Shown piece after piece: positions 33,012-41,007 of a stretch of 64,000 nt of DNA. The stretch comes from Bacteroidota bacterium. GTDB taxonomy: Bacteria; Bacteroidota; Bacteroidia; Flavobacteriales; Flavobacteriaceae. A program made the position numbers and the translations under genes. The stretch lies in NCBI GenBank assembly GCA_023387965.1, contig JAEWHE010000015.1:186001-250000 (forward strand). Reading direction: 5' to 3'. A model generated the notes under the pieces. That model did not search any database and was not told the DNA's origin. It saw only the letters and a list, made by a program, of their open reading frames with translations. Every line of letters starts with the position of its first letter. Within the stretch, counting starts at the first letter, position 1.

Positions 33012-33437
33012 TTAATTGGTAATTCGTACGATATTTCCTGTAACGGAAACGCGGTATTGTTTTAAAGGATATTGAAGATCGGCATTTGGCAAACCGGTGT
33101 AAAGGCTGTATTCGACGTCGTCACAAGGGCAAATTAAATGTGGGATGCTAATTTCTAATCGAGAACACGAAGTGGGATATTGATTAGGGCAAGTGGCATC
33201 AAACGCTACGATTCCGTTACCGCTGTTGAATACGATGACACCATTGAGACCGGAATTCCCGGTGTTGACGAGCATTGCGTTTCCGGGATACTGTAAATTA
33301 TTGTAAAGTGGAAGCGTGAGGTTAAGTTCTATATTAACGGCATAGTTAGGAATGTGCGGATTTCTACGGTTTACACGGTCGCCTTCGCAAGAAAGAAGCG
33401 TGATGATGGCGAAAAGCAAAAAGGCAATTTTTTTCAT
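33012..33437 (-). CDS. Rieske-like lipoprotein lacking the histidine ligands
   Basis: A 141-residue lipoprotein, start ATG 33437 (MKKIAFLLFAIITLLSCEGD, lipobox LLSC). An in-frame upstream ATG would add 11 residues before the signal and is unlikely. The body has the spacing of a Rieske domain. A first Cys site (FDATCPNQYPTSC) and a second (LICPCDDVEYSLYTGLP) fit the two metal-binding loops, and YTG matches the loop after the second site. The histidines of the CxH and CxxH motifs are replaced (CPN and CPCD). A normal Rieske 2Fe-2S cluster therefore seems impossible. It stands alone on the minus strand. Function unknown. Confidence 0.82.
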   Translation of the reverse strand: MKKIAFLLFAIITLLSCEGDRVNRRNPHIPNYAVNIELNLTLPLYNNLQYPGNAMLVNTGNSGLNGVIVFNSGNGIVAFDATCPNQYPTSCSRLEISIPHLICPCDDVEYSLYTGLPNADLQYPLKQYRVSVTGNIVRITN

Positions 33438-33536
33438 TTTAATTTTTAGGATAAGATTTTGCTGGAACAAATTTAAATTAATTAACTTTGGTTTTCTATT
33501 GAAACAATTTTAAAATTTTTTCTGAAATAAAAATAC

Positions 33537-33544
33537 TATCTTTG
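33537..33544 (+). promoter_or_regulatory. TAnnTTTG -7 element of greA
   Basis: TATCTTTG lies 56 bp upstream of the greA ATG. The expected transcription start is about 33550, just before the leader hairpin. Confidence 0.6.
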
Positions 33545-33552
33545 TAGTAAAG

Positions 33553-33577
33553 AAATCCCGTCGAGATGGGATTTTTT
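33553..33577 (+). terminator. terminator-like hairpin in the greA leader
   Basis: AAATCCC / GGGATTT with a short loop and then TTTT lies between the -7 element and the greA start (33601), at the very 5' end of the predicted transcript. It may be an attenuator or a 5' protective stem. There is no upstream gene on this strand that it could terminate, except read-through from the receptor. Confidence 0.55.
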
Positions 33578-33600
33578 CTATTTATATAAACGATGAAATT

Positions 33601-34077
33601 ATGAGTAACGTATCTTACTATACAGCGGAAGGCTTAAAAAAATTAAAGGAAGAATTGGAACAGCTAAAAAGCATTGAACGTCCCAAGGCTTCTGCTGCAA
33701 TTGCCGAAGCGAGAGATAAAGGTGATTTGAGTGAAAATGCGGAATACGATGCTGCAAAAGAAGCTCAAGGATTACTTGAAATGAGAATTTCTAAGCTGGA
33801 AGAGGTTTATTCTAACGCCAGATTAATTGACGAATCACAATTAGATGTTTCAAAAGTGTTAGTGCTTTCTAAGGTGAAAATTAAAAATCAAACCAATAAA
33901 ATGGAGATGACTTACACGTTAGTGGCTGAAAGCGAAGCTGACTTGAAGTCGGGAAAAATTTCGGTGACATCGCCAATTGGTAAAGGTTTGTTAGGAAAAT
34001 CTGTAGGTGAAGTCGCAGAAATAAATGTCCCGAATGGCGTGTTGAAATTTGAAATTTTAGAGATTTCCAGGGATTAG
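33601..34077 (+). CDS. greA: transcription elongation factor GreA
   Basis: GreA reactivates backtracked RNA polymerase by stimulating transcript cleavage. The 158-residue protein has the N-terminal coiled coil (about residues 8-75, GLKKLKEELEQLKSIERP) with the acidic tip in ARDKGDLSENAEYDAAKE (Asp/Glu near 41-44). The C-terminal FKBP-like domain includes SPIGKGLLGKSVGE. Full length and undisturbed. Single gene with a hairpin leader. Confidence 0.97.
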   Translation: MSNVSYYTAEGLKKLKEELEQLKSIERPKASAAIAEARDKGDLSENAEYDAAKEAQGLLEMRISKLEEVYSNARLIDESQLDVSKVLVLSKVKIKNQTNKMEMTYTLVAESEADLKSGKISVTSPIGKGLLGKSVGEVAEINVPNGVLKFEILEISRD

Positions 34078-34079
34078 AT

Positions 34080-34190
34080 TTGAGATTTGAGATTTATGAT
34101 TTAAGAATTAAGATTTGAGACTTAAGACTTTAGACTAAAAATTCTAAACTTGTTAAACTCCAAACCTGTTAAACTTCAAACTTTAAACTA
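34080..34190. repeat. low-complexity word repeats between greA and the HIT gene
   Basis: Repeated TTTGAGA / TTAAGA words (34079-34130), then repeated AAACTTGTTAAACT and AACCTGTTAAACTTC words. Non-coding. Confidence 0.6.
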
Positions 34191-34195
34191 AAACC

Positions 34196-34585
34196 ATGAG
34201 TTCGATATTTACAAAAATTATTAACGGCGAGATTCCGGCATATAAAGTGGCGGAGGATGATCGTTTTTTGGCTTTCTTGGATGTGAATCCAAATGCAAAA
34301 GGCCACACACTTTGCATCCCAAAACAGGAAGTGGATAAAATTTTTGATTTAAGCGAAGATTTGTATCTGGACTTGATGCGTTTTTCTCGTAAGGTAGCAA
34401 TTGCTTTGGAAAAAACGGTTCCGTGTAAAAGAATTGGAATGTCAGTTATAGGTCTAGAAGTGCCGCATACTCACGTTCACTTGATTCCGTTGAATGAAAT
34501 GGACGAAATGCGTTTTCAAAATAAAGTAAAACTTTCTAAAGAAGAATTTGAAGGATTGGCGGAGAATATCTCAAAAAATATGTAG
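34196..34585 (+). CDS. HIT-family nucleotide-binding protein
   Basis: A 129-residue HIT protein. It starts SSIFTKIINGEIPAYKVAED, a very typical Hint-type N-terminus, and has the catalytic triad region VPHTHVHLIPL (HxHxH, about residues 99-103). Bacterial members hydrolyse nucleotide phosphoramidates or similar compounds. The length matches the family, and the fold looks complete. The genes around it (greA, histidine kinase) give no clue to its substrate. Confidence 0.93.
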   Translation: MSSIFTKIINGEIPAYKVAEDDRFLAFLDVNPNAKGHTLCIPKQEVDKIFDLSEDLYLDLMRFSRKVAIALEKTVPCKRIGMSVIGLEVPHTHVHLIPLNEMDEMRFQNKVKLSKEEFEGLAENISKNM

Positions 34586-34639
34586 GTTGTTTTTACTAAG
34601 AATTATATAGAAAATTACAGATTTTATTTATTAAAGTCT

Positions 34640-34695
34640 GTTTTTTTTTTGCCACTGATTAAACAGATTAAAGCAGATTAAAGCAGATTTTATTT
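34640..34695. repeat. GATTAAA(GCA) word repeats
   Basis: Tandem CAGATTAAAG units (34662-34690) in the gap between the HIT gene and the minus-strand histidine kinase. No gene seen. Confidence 0.5.
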
Positions 34696-34737
34696 TTAAA
34701 GTCTGTGTGTTTTTTTCGCAGCGGATTACCACAGCTT

Positions 34738-35901
34738 TTATTCCCCTTGACTAATTGATTTTTTTAAACTTACCAACATACAAGTTCCTTTGCCAACTTC
34801 TGACGAAAAAACTTTAATTTTTCCGTCGTGATATTCTTCTACAATTCGTTTGGTAAGCGAAAGTCCTAATCCCCAACCGCGTTTTTTGGTGGTAAATCCG
34901 GGTTCGAAAACTCTTTTAAACTGATTTTTCGGAATGCCTTTGCCCGAATCTTTCACTTTAATTTTTACATATTTCGAATCGTCTTCAATTTCTATCGATA
35001 ATTTCCCTCTGCCTTTCATAGCATCAATAGCGTTTTTTACCAAATTTTCTACCGTCCAACTGTGCAAAATTGGGTTGATGTTGACCAAAATTTCATGAGA
35101 AGGAGCTTTAAAACTGAAGTCAATTTGTTTTGAAAATCTAGATTTTAAATAATCGAAAGATTGTTCGGTTTCGTTAACGATGTTTCGTTTTTCCAAAGCC
35201 GGTTCTGAACCAATTTTTGAAAATCTGTCAGCAATGGTTTGCAACCTGACCACATCTTTTTCCACTTCAGTAACTGTGGTTTCATCTACATTGTCAGCTT
35301 TCATAATTTCTATCCAACCTAAAAGCGATGACAAAGGTGTTCCAATTTGATGCGCGGTTTCTTTTGCCATTCCAGCCCAAAGTTTGTTTTGCGTTGCCAT
35401 TCGGTTTGCCCGATAAAAATTGTAAACTAAAAGCCCAAAAAGCAATAAAATAAGCGAAAAAGCAATGGGGTAATATTTTAAATTATTCAACAATTCCGAA
35501 TTTCCGTAATACAACAAATTGTATCCTGTAGAATCGAATGAAATTTTAATGGGTTCGTTTTCGTTTTTAAATTGGCTGAGCATTTTTTTGGATCTTGCCA
35601 CGTCTTGAATCACCAGAGAATCAATGTTTCGGGAATCTAAAATGCTATCGTTGCTATTCGTTAATATCAACGGAATGGTAGAATTGTAATTTAAAATTTT
35701 AAGCGGTAACTCAACCTCGGTAAATTCATTGGCATTAAGCAAAGTTTGCTGTGCTTCCGCCCAAACCTGCATTTTCAGCCGTTCCTCTTTTTTAAATATT
35801 TGAAAAAAAATGTAAGTATTCCACAAAATCAGTGTGACAATGATAAACGAAGCAATGATGATGATCCAGCGGGTAAGATTTCTTTTTTCGGAAAACTGCA
35901 T
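34738..35901 (-). CDS. membrane sensor histidine kinase, orphan
   Basis: A 387-residue sensor kinase. There are two membrane helices (about residues 13-33 and 140-160) with a ~105-residue outer domain between them. The phospho-acceptor region is KETAHQIGTPLSSLLGW (His about residue 185), followed by the ATPase core with N-box VENLVKNAIDAM, KVKDSGKGIP and GWGLGLSLTKRIV. No HAMP or PAS domain is evident. No response regulator lies beside it. It is divergent from the flavin reductase gene. The signal it senses is unknown. Confidence 0.9.
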   Translation of the reverse strand: MQFSEKRNLTRWIIIIASFIIVTLILWNTYIFFQIFKKEERLKMQVWAEAQQTLLNANEFTEVELPLKILNYNSTIPLILTNSNDSILDSRNIDSLVIQDVARSKKMLSQFKNENEPIKISFDSTGYNLLYYGNSELLNNLKYYPIAFSLILLLFGLLVYNFYRANRMATQNKLWAGMAKETAHQIGTPLSSLLGWIEIMKADNVDETTVTEVEKDVVRLQTIADRFSKIGSEPALEKRNIVNETEQSFDYLKSRFSKQIDFSFKAPSHEILVNINPILHSWTVENLVKNAIDAMKGRGKLSIEIEDDSKYVKIKVKDSGKGIPKNQFKRVFEPGFTTKKRGWGLGLSLTKRIVEEYHDGKIKVFSSEVGKGTCMLVSLKKSISQGE

Positions 35902-36015
35902 AAATTTTTATTTGGTTATAAATATACTAAAACTTCAAAATTGTTTACAAGTCTTGGTGAAATTGTAATTGTGACTGATTTCAAATTCTTATTTTTGTTT
36001 AAAACGAAAAAAAAC

Positions 36016-36894
36016 ATGATTAGTATTGATCCTAAAGAAATTACTACGCCAAAACTTCACGGTTATTTGCAATCGTCCGTTGGTCCAAGACCCATTGCTT
36101 TTGCCAGCACTTTGGACGAAAATGGAAATCCTAACTTGTCACCGTTTAGTTTTTTTAATTTGTTTAGCACTAATCCACCCATTTTAATTTTTTCACCTTC
36201 GCGACGCGTTCGGGACAATACCGTAAAACACACTTTGCTTAACGTAGAAAAAACGCGCGAAGTGGTGATTAACGTGGTTAATTTTAACATGGTGCAACAA
36301 ACGTCGCTTTCGAGTACGGAATATGCCGATGGTGTAAATGAATTTTTGAAAGCGGGCTTTACGCAGTTGCCTTCGGAAGTGGTAAAACCTTTCAGGGTAA
36401 AAGAATCGCCGGTTCAGTTTGAATGTAAAGTGAACAATATTGTGAGTTTAGGCGATGGTGGAGGAGCTGGGAATTTGGTCATTTGCGAAATTTTGAAAAT
36501 GCATATTTCCGAAGAAATTTTAGACGAAAACGGAAATATTGACCAGCACAAAATAGACTTGGTTTCACGTTTGGGCGGAAATTGGTATTCGCGTTCGTCC
36601 GAAAGTTTGTTTGAAGTGGAAAAACCCTTGACAACATTGGGAATTGGTGTAGATAATATTCCGAAATTTGTCAAAGAAAGCACGGTTTTTGATGGAAATG
36701 ATTTGGGTAAATTAGGGAATGTAGAAGCTTTGCCTACAAGTGAAGAAGTTGCTATCTTTGTACAAGAAAGTTTTGCCGTGAAAGGCGTTTTGAGCTCTGA
36801 TGATGAGGGAAAAATTCACGCAATGGCAAAAGAATTTTTGGACCAAAACGAAGTGATGACCGCTTGGAAAGTGCTTTTGTCCGAAAGAAAATAA
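36016..36894 (+). CDS. flavin reductase family protein
   Basis: A 292-residue FMN-binding split-barrel protein. It starts MISIDPKEITTPKLHGYLQS. The frame is open further upstream to 35746, but that part overlaps the divergent histidine kinase and has no family-like sequence. The N-terminal ~200 residues hold the flavin-binding VGPRPIAFASTLDENGNPN and SPFSFFNLFSTNPPILIF. The rest is a helical extension that is longer than in single-domain flavin reductases. It could reduce FMN or only bind it. Followed 52 bp later by the DUF3127 gene. Confidence 0.87.
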   Translation: MISIDPKEITTPKLHGYLQSSVGPRPIAFASTLDENGNPNLSPFSFFNLFSTNPPILIFSPSRRVRDNTVKHTLLNVEKTREVVINVVNFNMVQQTSLSSTEYADGVNEFLKAGFTQLPSEVVKPFRVKESPVQFECKVNNIVSLGDGGGAGNLVICEILKMHISEEILDENGNIDQHKIDLVSRLGGNWYSRSSESLFEVEKPLTTLGIGVDNIPKFVKESTVFDGNDLGKLGNVEALPTSEEVAIFVQESFAVKGVLSSDDEGKIHAMAKEFLDQNEVMTAWKVLLSERK

Positions 36895-36946
36895 GAATGA
36901 AAAATTGGTTTAAAAGCCAGATAAATAAACAAAAACAATTGATATT

Positions 36947-37327
36947 ATGGAAGTTTCAGGAAGAGTGAAAGTTGTTAATCCAGAACAACAGGTTAGCGCA
37001 TCTTTTAAAAAAAGAGAGTTGGTTGTAACCACAGAAGAGCAATATCCGCAACACATTATGATTGAGTTTACCCAAGACAAATGTGATTTGTTAAACAGTT
37101 ACAATCCAGGTGAATTGGTGAAAGTTTCAATTAATCTTCGTGGTCGCGAATGGGTAAATCCTCAAGGCGAAACCAAATATTTTAACAGTATTCAAGGGTG
37201 GAGAATTGAACGTGTGCAACCTGCAGCTCCAGTTCAACAAGCACAGCAACCGCCAATGCCAGAAGCTCAGGCTTTTGCGCCAGCTCCAAGTTATAACGAA
37301 AATCAAGAAGACGATTTACCGTTTTAA
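36947..37327 (+). CDS. DUF3127 family protein (OB-fold like)
   Basis: A 126-residue cytosolic protein of the DUF3127 family. The first ~90 residues (MEVSGRVKVVNPEQQVSASF to YFNSIQGWRIERVQ) form a compact beta domain resembling an OB fold. The tail is Pro/Ala/Gln-rich and ends in the acidic NQEDDLPF. That ending closely resembles the acidic DDLPF tip of bacterial SSB, through which SSB binds partner proteins. A single-stranded-DNA role is an inference from that similarity only. Lies between the flavin reductase and aat. Confidence 0.85.
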   Translation: MEVSGRVKVVNPEQQVSASFKKRELVVTTEEQYPQHIMIEFTQDKCDLLNSYNPGELVKVSINLRGREWVNPQGETKYFNSIQGWRIERVQPAAPVQQAQQPPMPEAQAFAPAPSYNENQEDDLPF

Positions 37328-37421
37328 TTTTTAGCCAACAGTAATAAAAGATTAGAAATCAAGATAAGTAAATTTTGGTTTCTAATTTTTTTTTGAATCA
37401 AAATTATTTCAAAAAGCGTTT

Positions 37422-38060
37422 ATGTATTTTTTAAGCAAAGAATTATTTTTTCCCGATGTAAATGAAGCTTCGCCAGAAGGCATTTTGGCTGTTGGTGGCG
37501 ATTTGTCTCCGGAAAGATTGATGTTAGCTTATCGAAGCGGAATCTTCCCATGGTTTGACGAAGATGAGCCTATTTTATGGTGGTCTCCAGCAGAACGGAT
37601 GGTGGTTTTTCCGGAAGAGTTTAAGGTTTCAAAAAGTATGAGAAATATTTTAAACCGAAACATTTTCAGGGTTACTTTTAATGAAAATTTTTTGGACGTC
37701 ATTCACCATTGTAGCAAAATAAAAAGGAGCGGACAACATGGTACTTGGATTAGCGAAGAAATGATTGCCGCTTACACACAATTGCATAATTTAGGTTTTG
37801 CAAAATCAATTGAAGTGTGGCAAAATGATGATTTAGTTGGCGGTTTGTACGGAATAGATTTGGGAAATATTTTTTGTGGCGAAAGTATGTTTTCAAAAGT
37901 ACCGAATGCTTCAAAAGTGGCATTTACGGCTTTAGTAGGATGTTTGAAACGAGAAAATTATAAACTGCTGGATTGCCAAGTTCACAATTCACATTTAGAA
38001 AGTTTGGGAGCCAGAGAAATTTCGCGGGAATTTTTTATGCAAATAATACAGTCAAAATAA
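37422..38060 (+). CDS. aat: leucyl/phenylalanyl-tRNA--protein transferase
   Basis: Aat adds Leu or Phe from tRNA to proteins that begin with Arg or Lys, marking them for ClpAP degradation (N-end rule). The 212-residue protein has the family pattern: FPDVNEASPEGILAVGGDLS near the start, YRSGIFPWFDEDEPILWWSP, then GGLYGIDLGNIFCGESMFS and CQVHNSHLESLGAREISR. All core motifs are intact. A bidirectional terminator separates it from infB. Confidence 0.95.
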   Translation: MYFLSKELFFPDVNEASPEGILAVGGDLSPERLMLAYRSGIFPWFDEDEPILWWSPAERMVVFPEEFKVSKSMRNILNRNIFRVTFNENFLDVIHHCSKIKRSGQHGTWISEEMIAAYTQLHNLGFAKSIEVWQNDDLVGGLYGIDLGNIFCGESMFSKVPNASKVAFTALVGCLKRENYKLLDCQVHNSHLESLGAREISREFFMQIIQSK

Positions 38061-38072
38061 ATTTTTTACAAA

Positions 38073-38105
38073 AAAAAATGCCTCAAATTAACTTGAGGCA
38101 TTTTT
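38073..38105. terminator. bidirectional terminator between aat and infB
   Basis: AAAAATGCCTCAA / TTGAGGCATTTTT with a 6-nt loop, A-run before and T-run after. It lies between the convergent aat and infB genes. Confidence 0.9.
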
Positions 38106-38119
38106 GTATGAATGGATTT

Positions 38120-40963
38120 TTATTTCAATTTTTTCTTCACTTCTACTTCTTGGTAAGCTTCGATGGTATCGTTTAATTCAATATCATTGTAACCTTTGAT
38201 TTGAATACCACAATCATATCCTTTAGAAACTTCTTTAACATCGTCTTTAAAACGTTTCAGTGTTGCCAATTCTCCTGTGTGAACCACAACGCCATCGCGG
38301 ATAATTCTGATGCGTGAATTTCTGAAGATTTTTCCATCGGTAACCATACAACCTGCAATTGTTCCCACTTTCGAAATTTTGAAAGTCTCTCTGATTTCTG
38401 CAGTTCCGGTAACTTCTTCTTTTAATTCTGGAGAAAGCATTCCTTCCATTGCATCTTTCAAATCATCAATTGCATCGTAGATAATTGAGTAACTTCTGAT
38501 ATCGATTTCTTCTTTTTCAGCCAATTGTTTTGCACTTCCCGCAGGACGAACGTTAAATCCAATGATGATCGCATCTGATGCCGAAGCCAAGTTCACATCA
38601 CTTTCAGTAATAGCTCCAACTCCTTTGTGAATAATCTTGATTTCGATTTCTTCCGTAGAAAGTTTAGAGAATGAATCCGCCAATGCTTCAACCGAACCAT
38701 CCACGTCACCTTTGATGATGATGTTCAATTCTTTAAATTGACCTAAAGCAATTCTTCGTCCAAGTTCCGCAAGAGTTGTATGTTTCTTAGTTCTAGCCGA
38801 TTGTTCACGGATTAATTGGGTACGTTTAGCTGCAATTTGTTTCGCTTCTTTTTCGTCTTCGTAAACATTAAATTTATCTCCCGCTGTTGGAGCTCCATCT
38901 AAACCAAGTACCGATACTGGTGTTGAAGGTCCGGCTTCTTTGATCACATTTCCTCTCTCATCATGCATGGCTTTAACTTTACCATGATTTTTTCCGGCCA
39001 AAAGATAATCACCAACTTTTAAAGTTCCGGCTTGTACCAAAACGGTTGTTACATAACCACGGCCTTTGTCAAGCTGTGCTTCAACCACGGTTCCAACGGC
39101 TGGTTTGGTAGGATTTGCTTTTAAGTCAAGAATTTCAGCTTCAAGTAACACTTTTTCTAATAATTCTTTCACACCCATTCCCATTTTCGCCGAAATATCG
39201 TGAGATTGGTATTTTCCACCCCAATCTTCTACCAAAAGGTTCATGGAAGCCAATCTTTCCTTAATTTTTTCAGGATTAGCGTGAGGCTTATCTACTTTAT
39301 TGATGGCAAAAATCATCGGAACATTCGCTGCTTGAGCATGCGAAATTGCTTCTTTAGTTTGCGGCATGATGTCGTCATCGGCAGCAATTACAATGATGGC
39401 AATATCGGTAATTTGAGCACCACGAGCACGCATTGCGGTAAACGCTTCGTGACCTGGTGTATCAAGGAATGCAATTTTTTGTCCATTTTCAAGCGTTACT
39501 CCGTAAGCTCCAATATGTTGGGTAATTCCTCCAGATTCTCCGGCAATTACATTTTCTTTACGAATGTAATCGAGCAGGGAAGTTTTTCCGTGATCCACGT
39601 GACCCATCACGGTAACGATTGGAGCACGAGATGCTAAATCTTCGTCTTTATCTTGTACAACTTCTTGAGCTTCCTCAATATCTGTTGTAATAAATTCTAC
39701 TTCGTAACCAAATTCATCGGCAACAATAGATAAAGTTTCGGCATCTAACCTTTGGTTCATGGTTACCATGATTCCTAAAGCCATACAAGTTCCAATCACT
39801 TTTGTAATTGGCACATCCATCATGGTTGCAACTTCTCCAACAGTTACGAATTCTGTAACTTTAATAGTTTTGCTTCCTTCTTCTATTGCTCTTTGTTCGT
39901 CATCAGATTTTTGACGGTGCGTGTCTCTTTTGTCTCTACGGTATTTTGCCGCTTTAGATTTTCCGCCTTTACCTTGTAATTTTTCAAGAGTTTCACGGAT
40001 TTGGTTTTTAACCTCTTCTTCCGTCGGCTCAACTTTAGCAACTACCGGACGAGCACCTGGTTTATTAAAGCCTGGTTTTTTGAAACCACCACCTTGTTGA
40101 CCACCAGGGCGATTTTGCCCTTGACCTCCTTGTCCACCTTGCCCTTGTTGAGGAGCACCTGGTTTTCCTGGAATTCTTTTTCTTTTGTTTTTATTGTTGT
40201 TTGAAGCGTTAGCAGCTCCCGGAGTTCCAGGTTTTTGCTGTGCTTTCGGGTCTTCTTTTTTCTTTTTTGGTCTTTCAAATTGAGACAAGTCAATCGTTTT
40301 ACCAGTAAAAGTTGTCCCTGATAATTTTTGGTATTGTGTTGTAATTTCGTCCACCTGAGGCTGATCAGTTGAAGCCGCAGGAGTTTGTTGAGGTTTTACT
40401 TCCTCTTTAATAGGTTGTGGTTTGTTTTCTGCCTGAACTTCTGTAGGTTTTGTCTGAGGTTTAGGTGTTTCTGAAGATGGTTTTTCTACCTCTTTAACTT
40501 TTTCTACAGATTCTTCTTTTGGTTTTTCCGAAACTGCGGGAGCCGGAGTTTCTGCAACAGGTTCTGGTTTTGGAGTTTCCGCAACAGCTGGAGCTTTTGG
40601 CTCAAGGTCAATTTTTCCAACTTGTTTCGGGCCTGACAAAGTAGCTTTCGCTTTGATTACTTCTTGTTGTCTTTGGCGTTCCTCGTCTTGCTTGCGTTTC
40701 TCTTCAATTTCTTTTTCTCTTTCAACACGCAATGCTTCTTTTTCTTTTCTTTTTTCTTCTCCTACTTCAATAGAAGCCTCTTTGCGACCTTTATCACCCG
40801 CAAACTGGCTCTCGAGAATATTAAACTCTTGCTGCGAAATTTTGGCATTTGGATTTGCATCAATAGCAATTCCCTTGTCTTTTAAATAATCGACAGCCCT
40901 ATCCAGCGAGATATTTAATTCTCGTAAAACTTTGTTTATTCTTATTACTCTTTCTTCAGACAT
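38120..40963 (-). CDS. infB: translation initiation factor IF-2
   Basis: IF-2 is the GTPase that brings fMet-tRNA to the 30S subunit and joins the subunits. The 947-residue protein has a short N-terminal helical domain and a long Lys/Glu/Pro/Ala-rich spacer (about residues 60-330, with a GQGGQGGQGQNRPGGQ stretch). The GTPase follows (GHVDHGKTSLLDY, DTPGHEAF, NKVDKP), then domains II-IV ending in EVEVKKKLK. The variable N-terminal part is long, as in many Bacteroidota. It is the last gene of rimP-nusA-infB, 44 bp after nusA. Confidence 0.97.
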   Translation of the reverse strand: MSEERVIRINKVLRELNISLDRAVDYLKDKGIAIDANPNAKISQQEFNILESQFAGDKGRKEASIEVGEEKRKEKEALRVEREKEIEEKRKQDEERQRQQEVIKAKATLSGPKQVGKIDLEPKAPAVAETPKPEPVAETPAPAVSEKPKEESVEKVKEVEKPSSETPKPQTKPTEVQAENKPQPIKEEVKPQQTPAASTDQPQVDEITTQYQKLSGTTFTGKTIDLSQFERPKKKKEDPKAQQKPGTPGAANASNNNKNKRKRIPGKPGAPQQGQGGQGGQGQNRPGGQQGGGFKKPGFNKPGARPVVAKVEPTEEEVKNQIRETLEKLQGKGGKSKAAKYRRDKRDTHRQKSDDEQRAIEEGSKTIKVTEFVTVGEVATMMDVPITKVIGTCMALGIMVTMNQRLDAETLSIVADEFGYEVEFITTDIEEAQEVVQDKDEDLASRAPIVTVMGHVDHGKTSLLDYIRKENVIAGESGGITQHIGAYGVTLENGQKIAFLDTPGHEAFTAMRARGAQITDIAIIVIAADDDIMPQTKEAISHAQAANVPMIFAINKVDKPHANPEKIKERLASMNLLVEDWGGKYQSHDISAKMGMGVKELLEKVLLEAEILDLKANPTKPAVGTVVEAQLDKGRGYVTTVLVQAGTLKVGDYLLAGKNHGKVKAMHDERGNVIKEAGPSTPVSVLGLDGAPTAGDKFNVYEDEKEAKQIAAKRTQLIREQSARTKKHTTLAELGRRIALGQFKELNIIIKGDVDGSVEALADSFSKLSTEEIEIKIIHKGVGAITESDVNLASASDAIIIGFNVRPAGSAKQLAEKEEIDIRSYSIIYDAIDDLKDAMEGMLSPELKEEVTGTAEIRETFKISKVGTIAGCMVTDGKIFRNSRIRIIRDGVVVHTGELATLKRFKDDVKEVSKGYDCGIQIKGYNDIELNDTIEAYQEVEVKKKLK

Positions 40964-41007
40964 AAAACCTTTTTATTATTACCTATTGCGTTGTGTTGTT
41001 GTTTTGT

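Noticed and set aside
40042..40293. minus-strand 83-residue frame inside infB
   Set aside because: It is a second frame of the Lys/Gln-rich infB spacer and has no independent start context.
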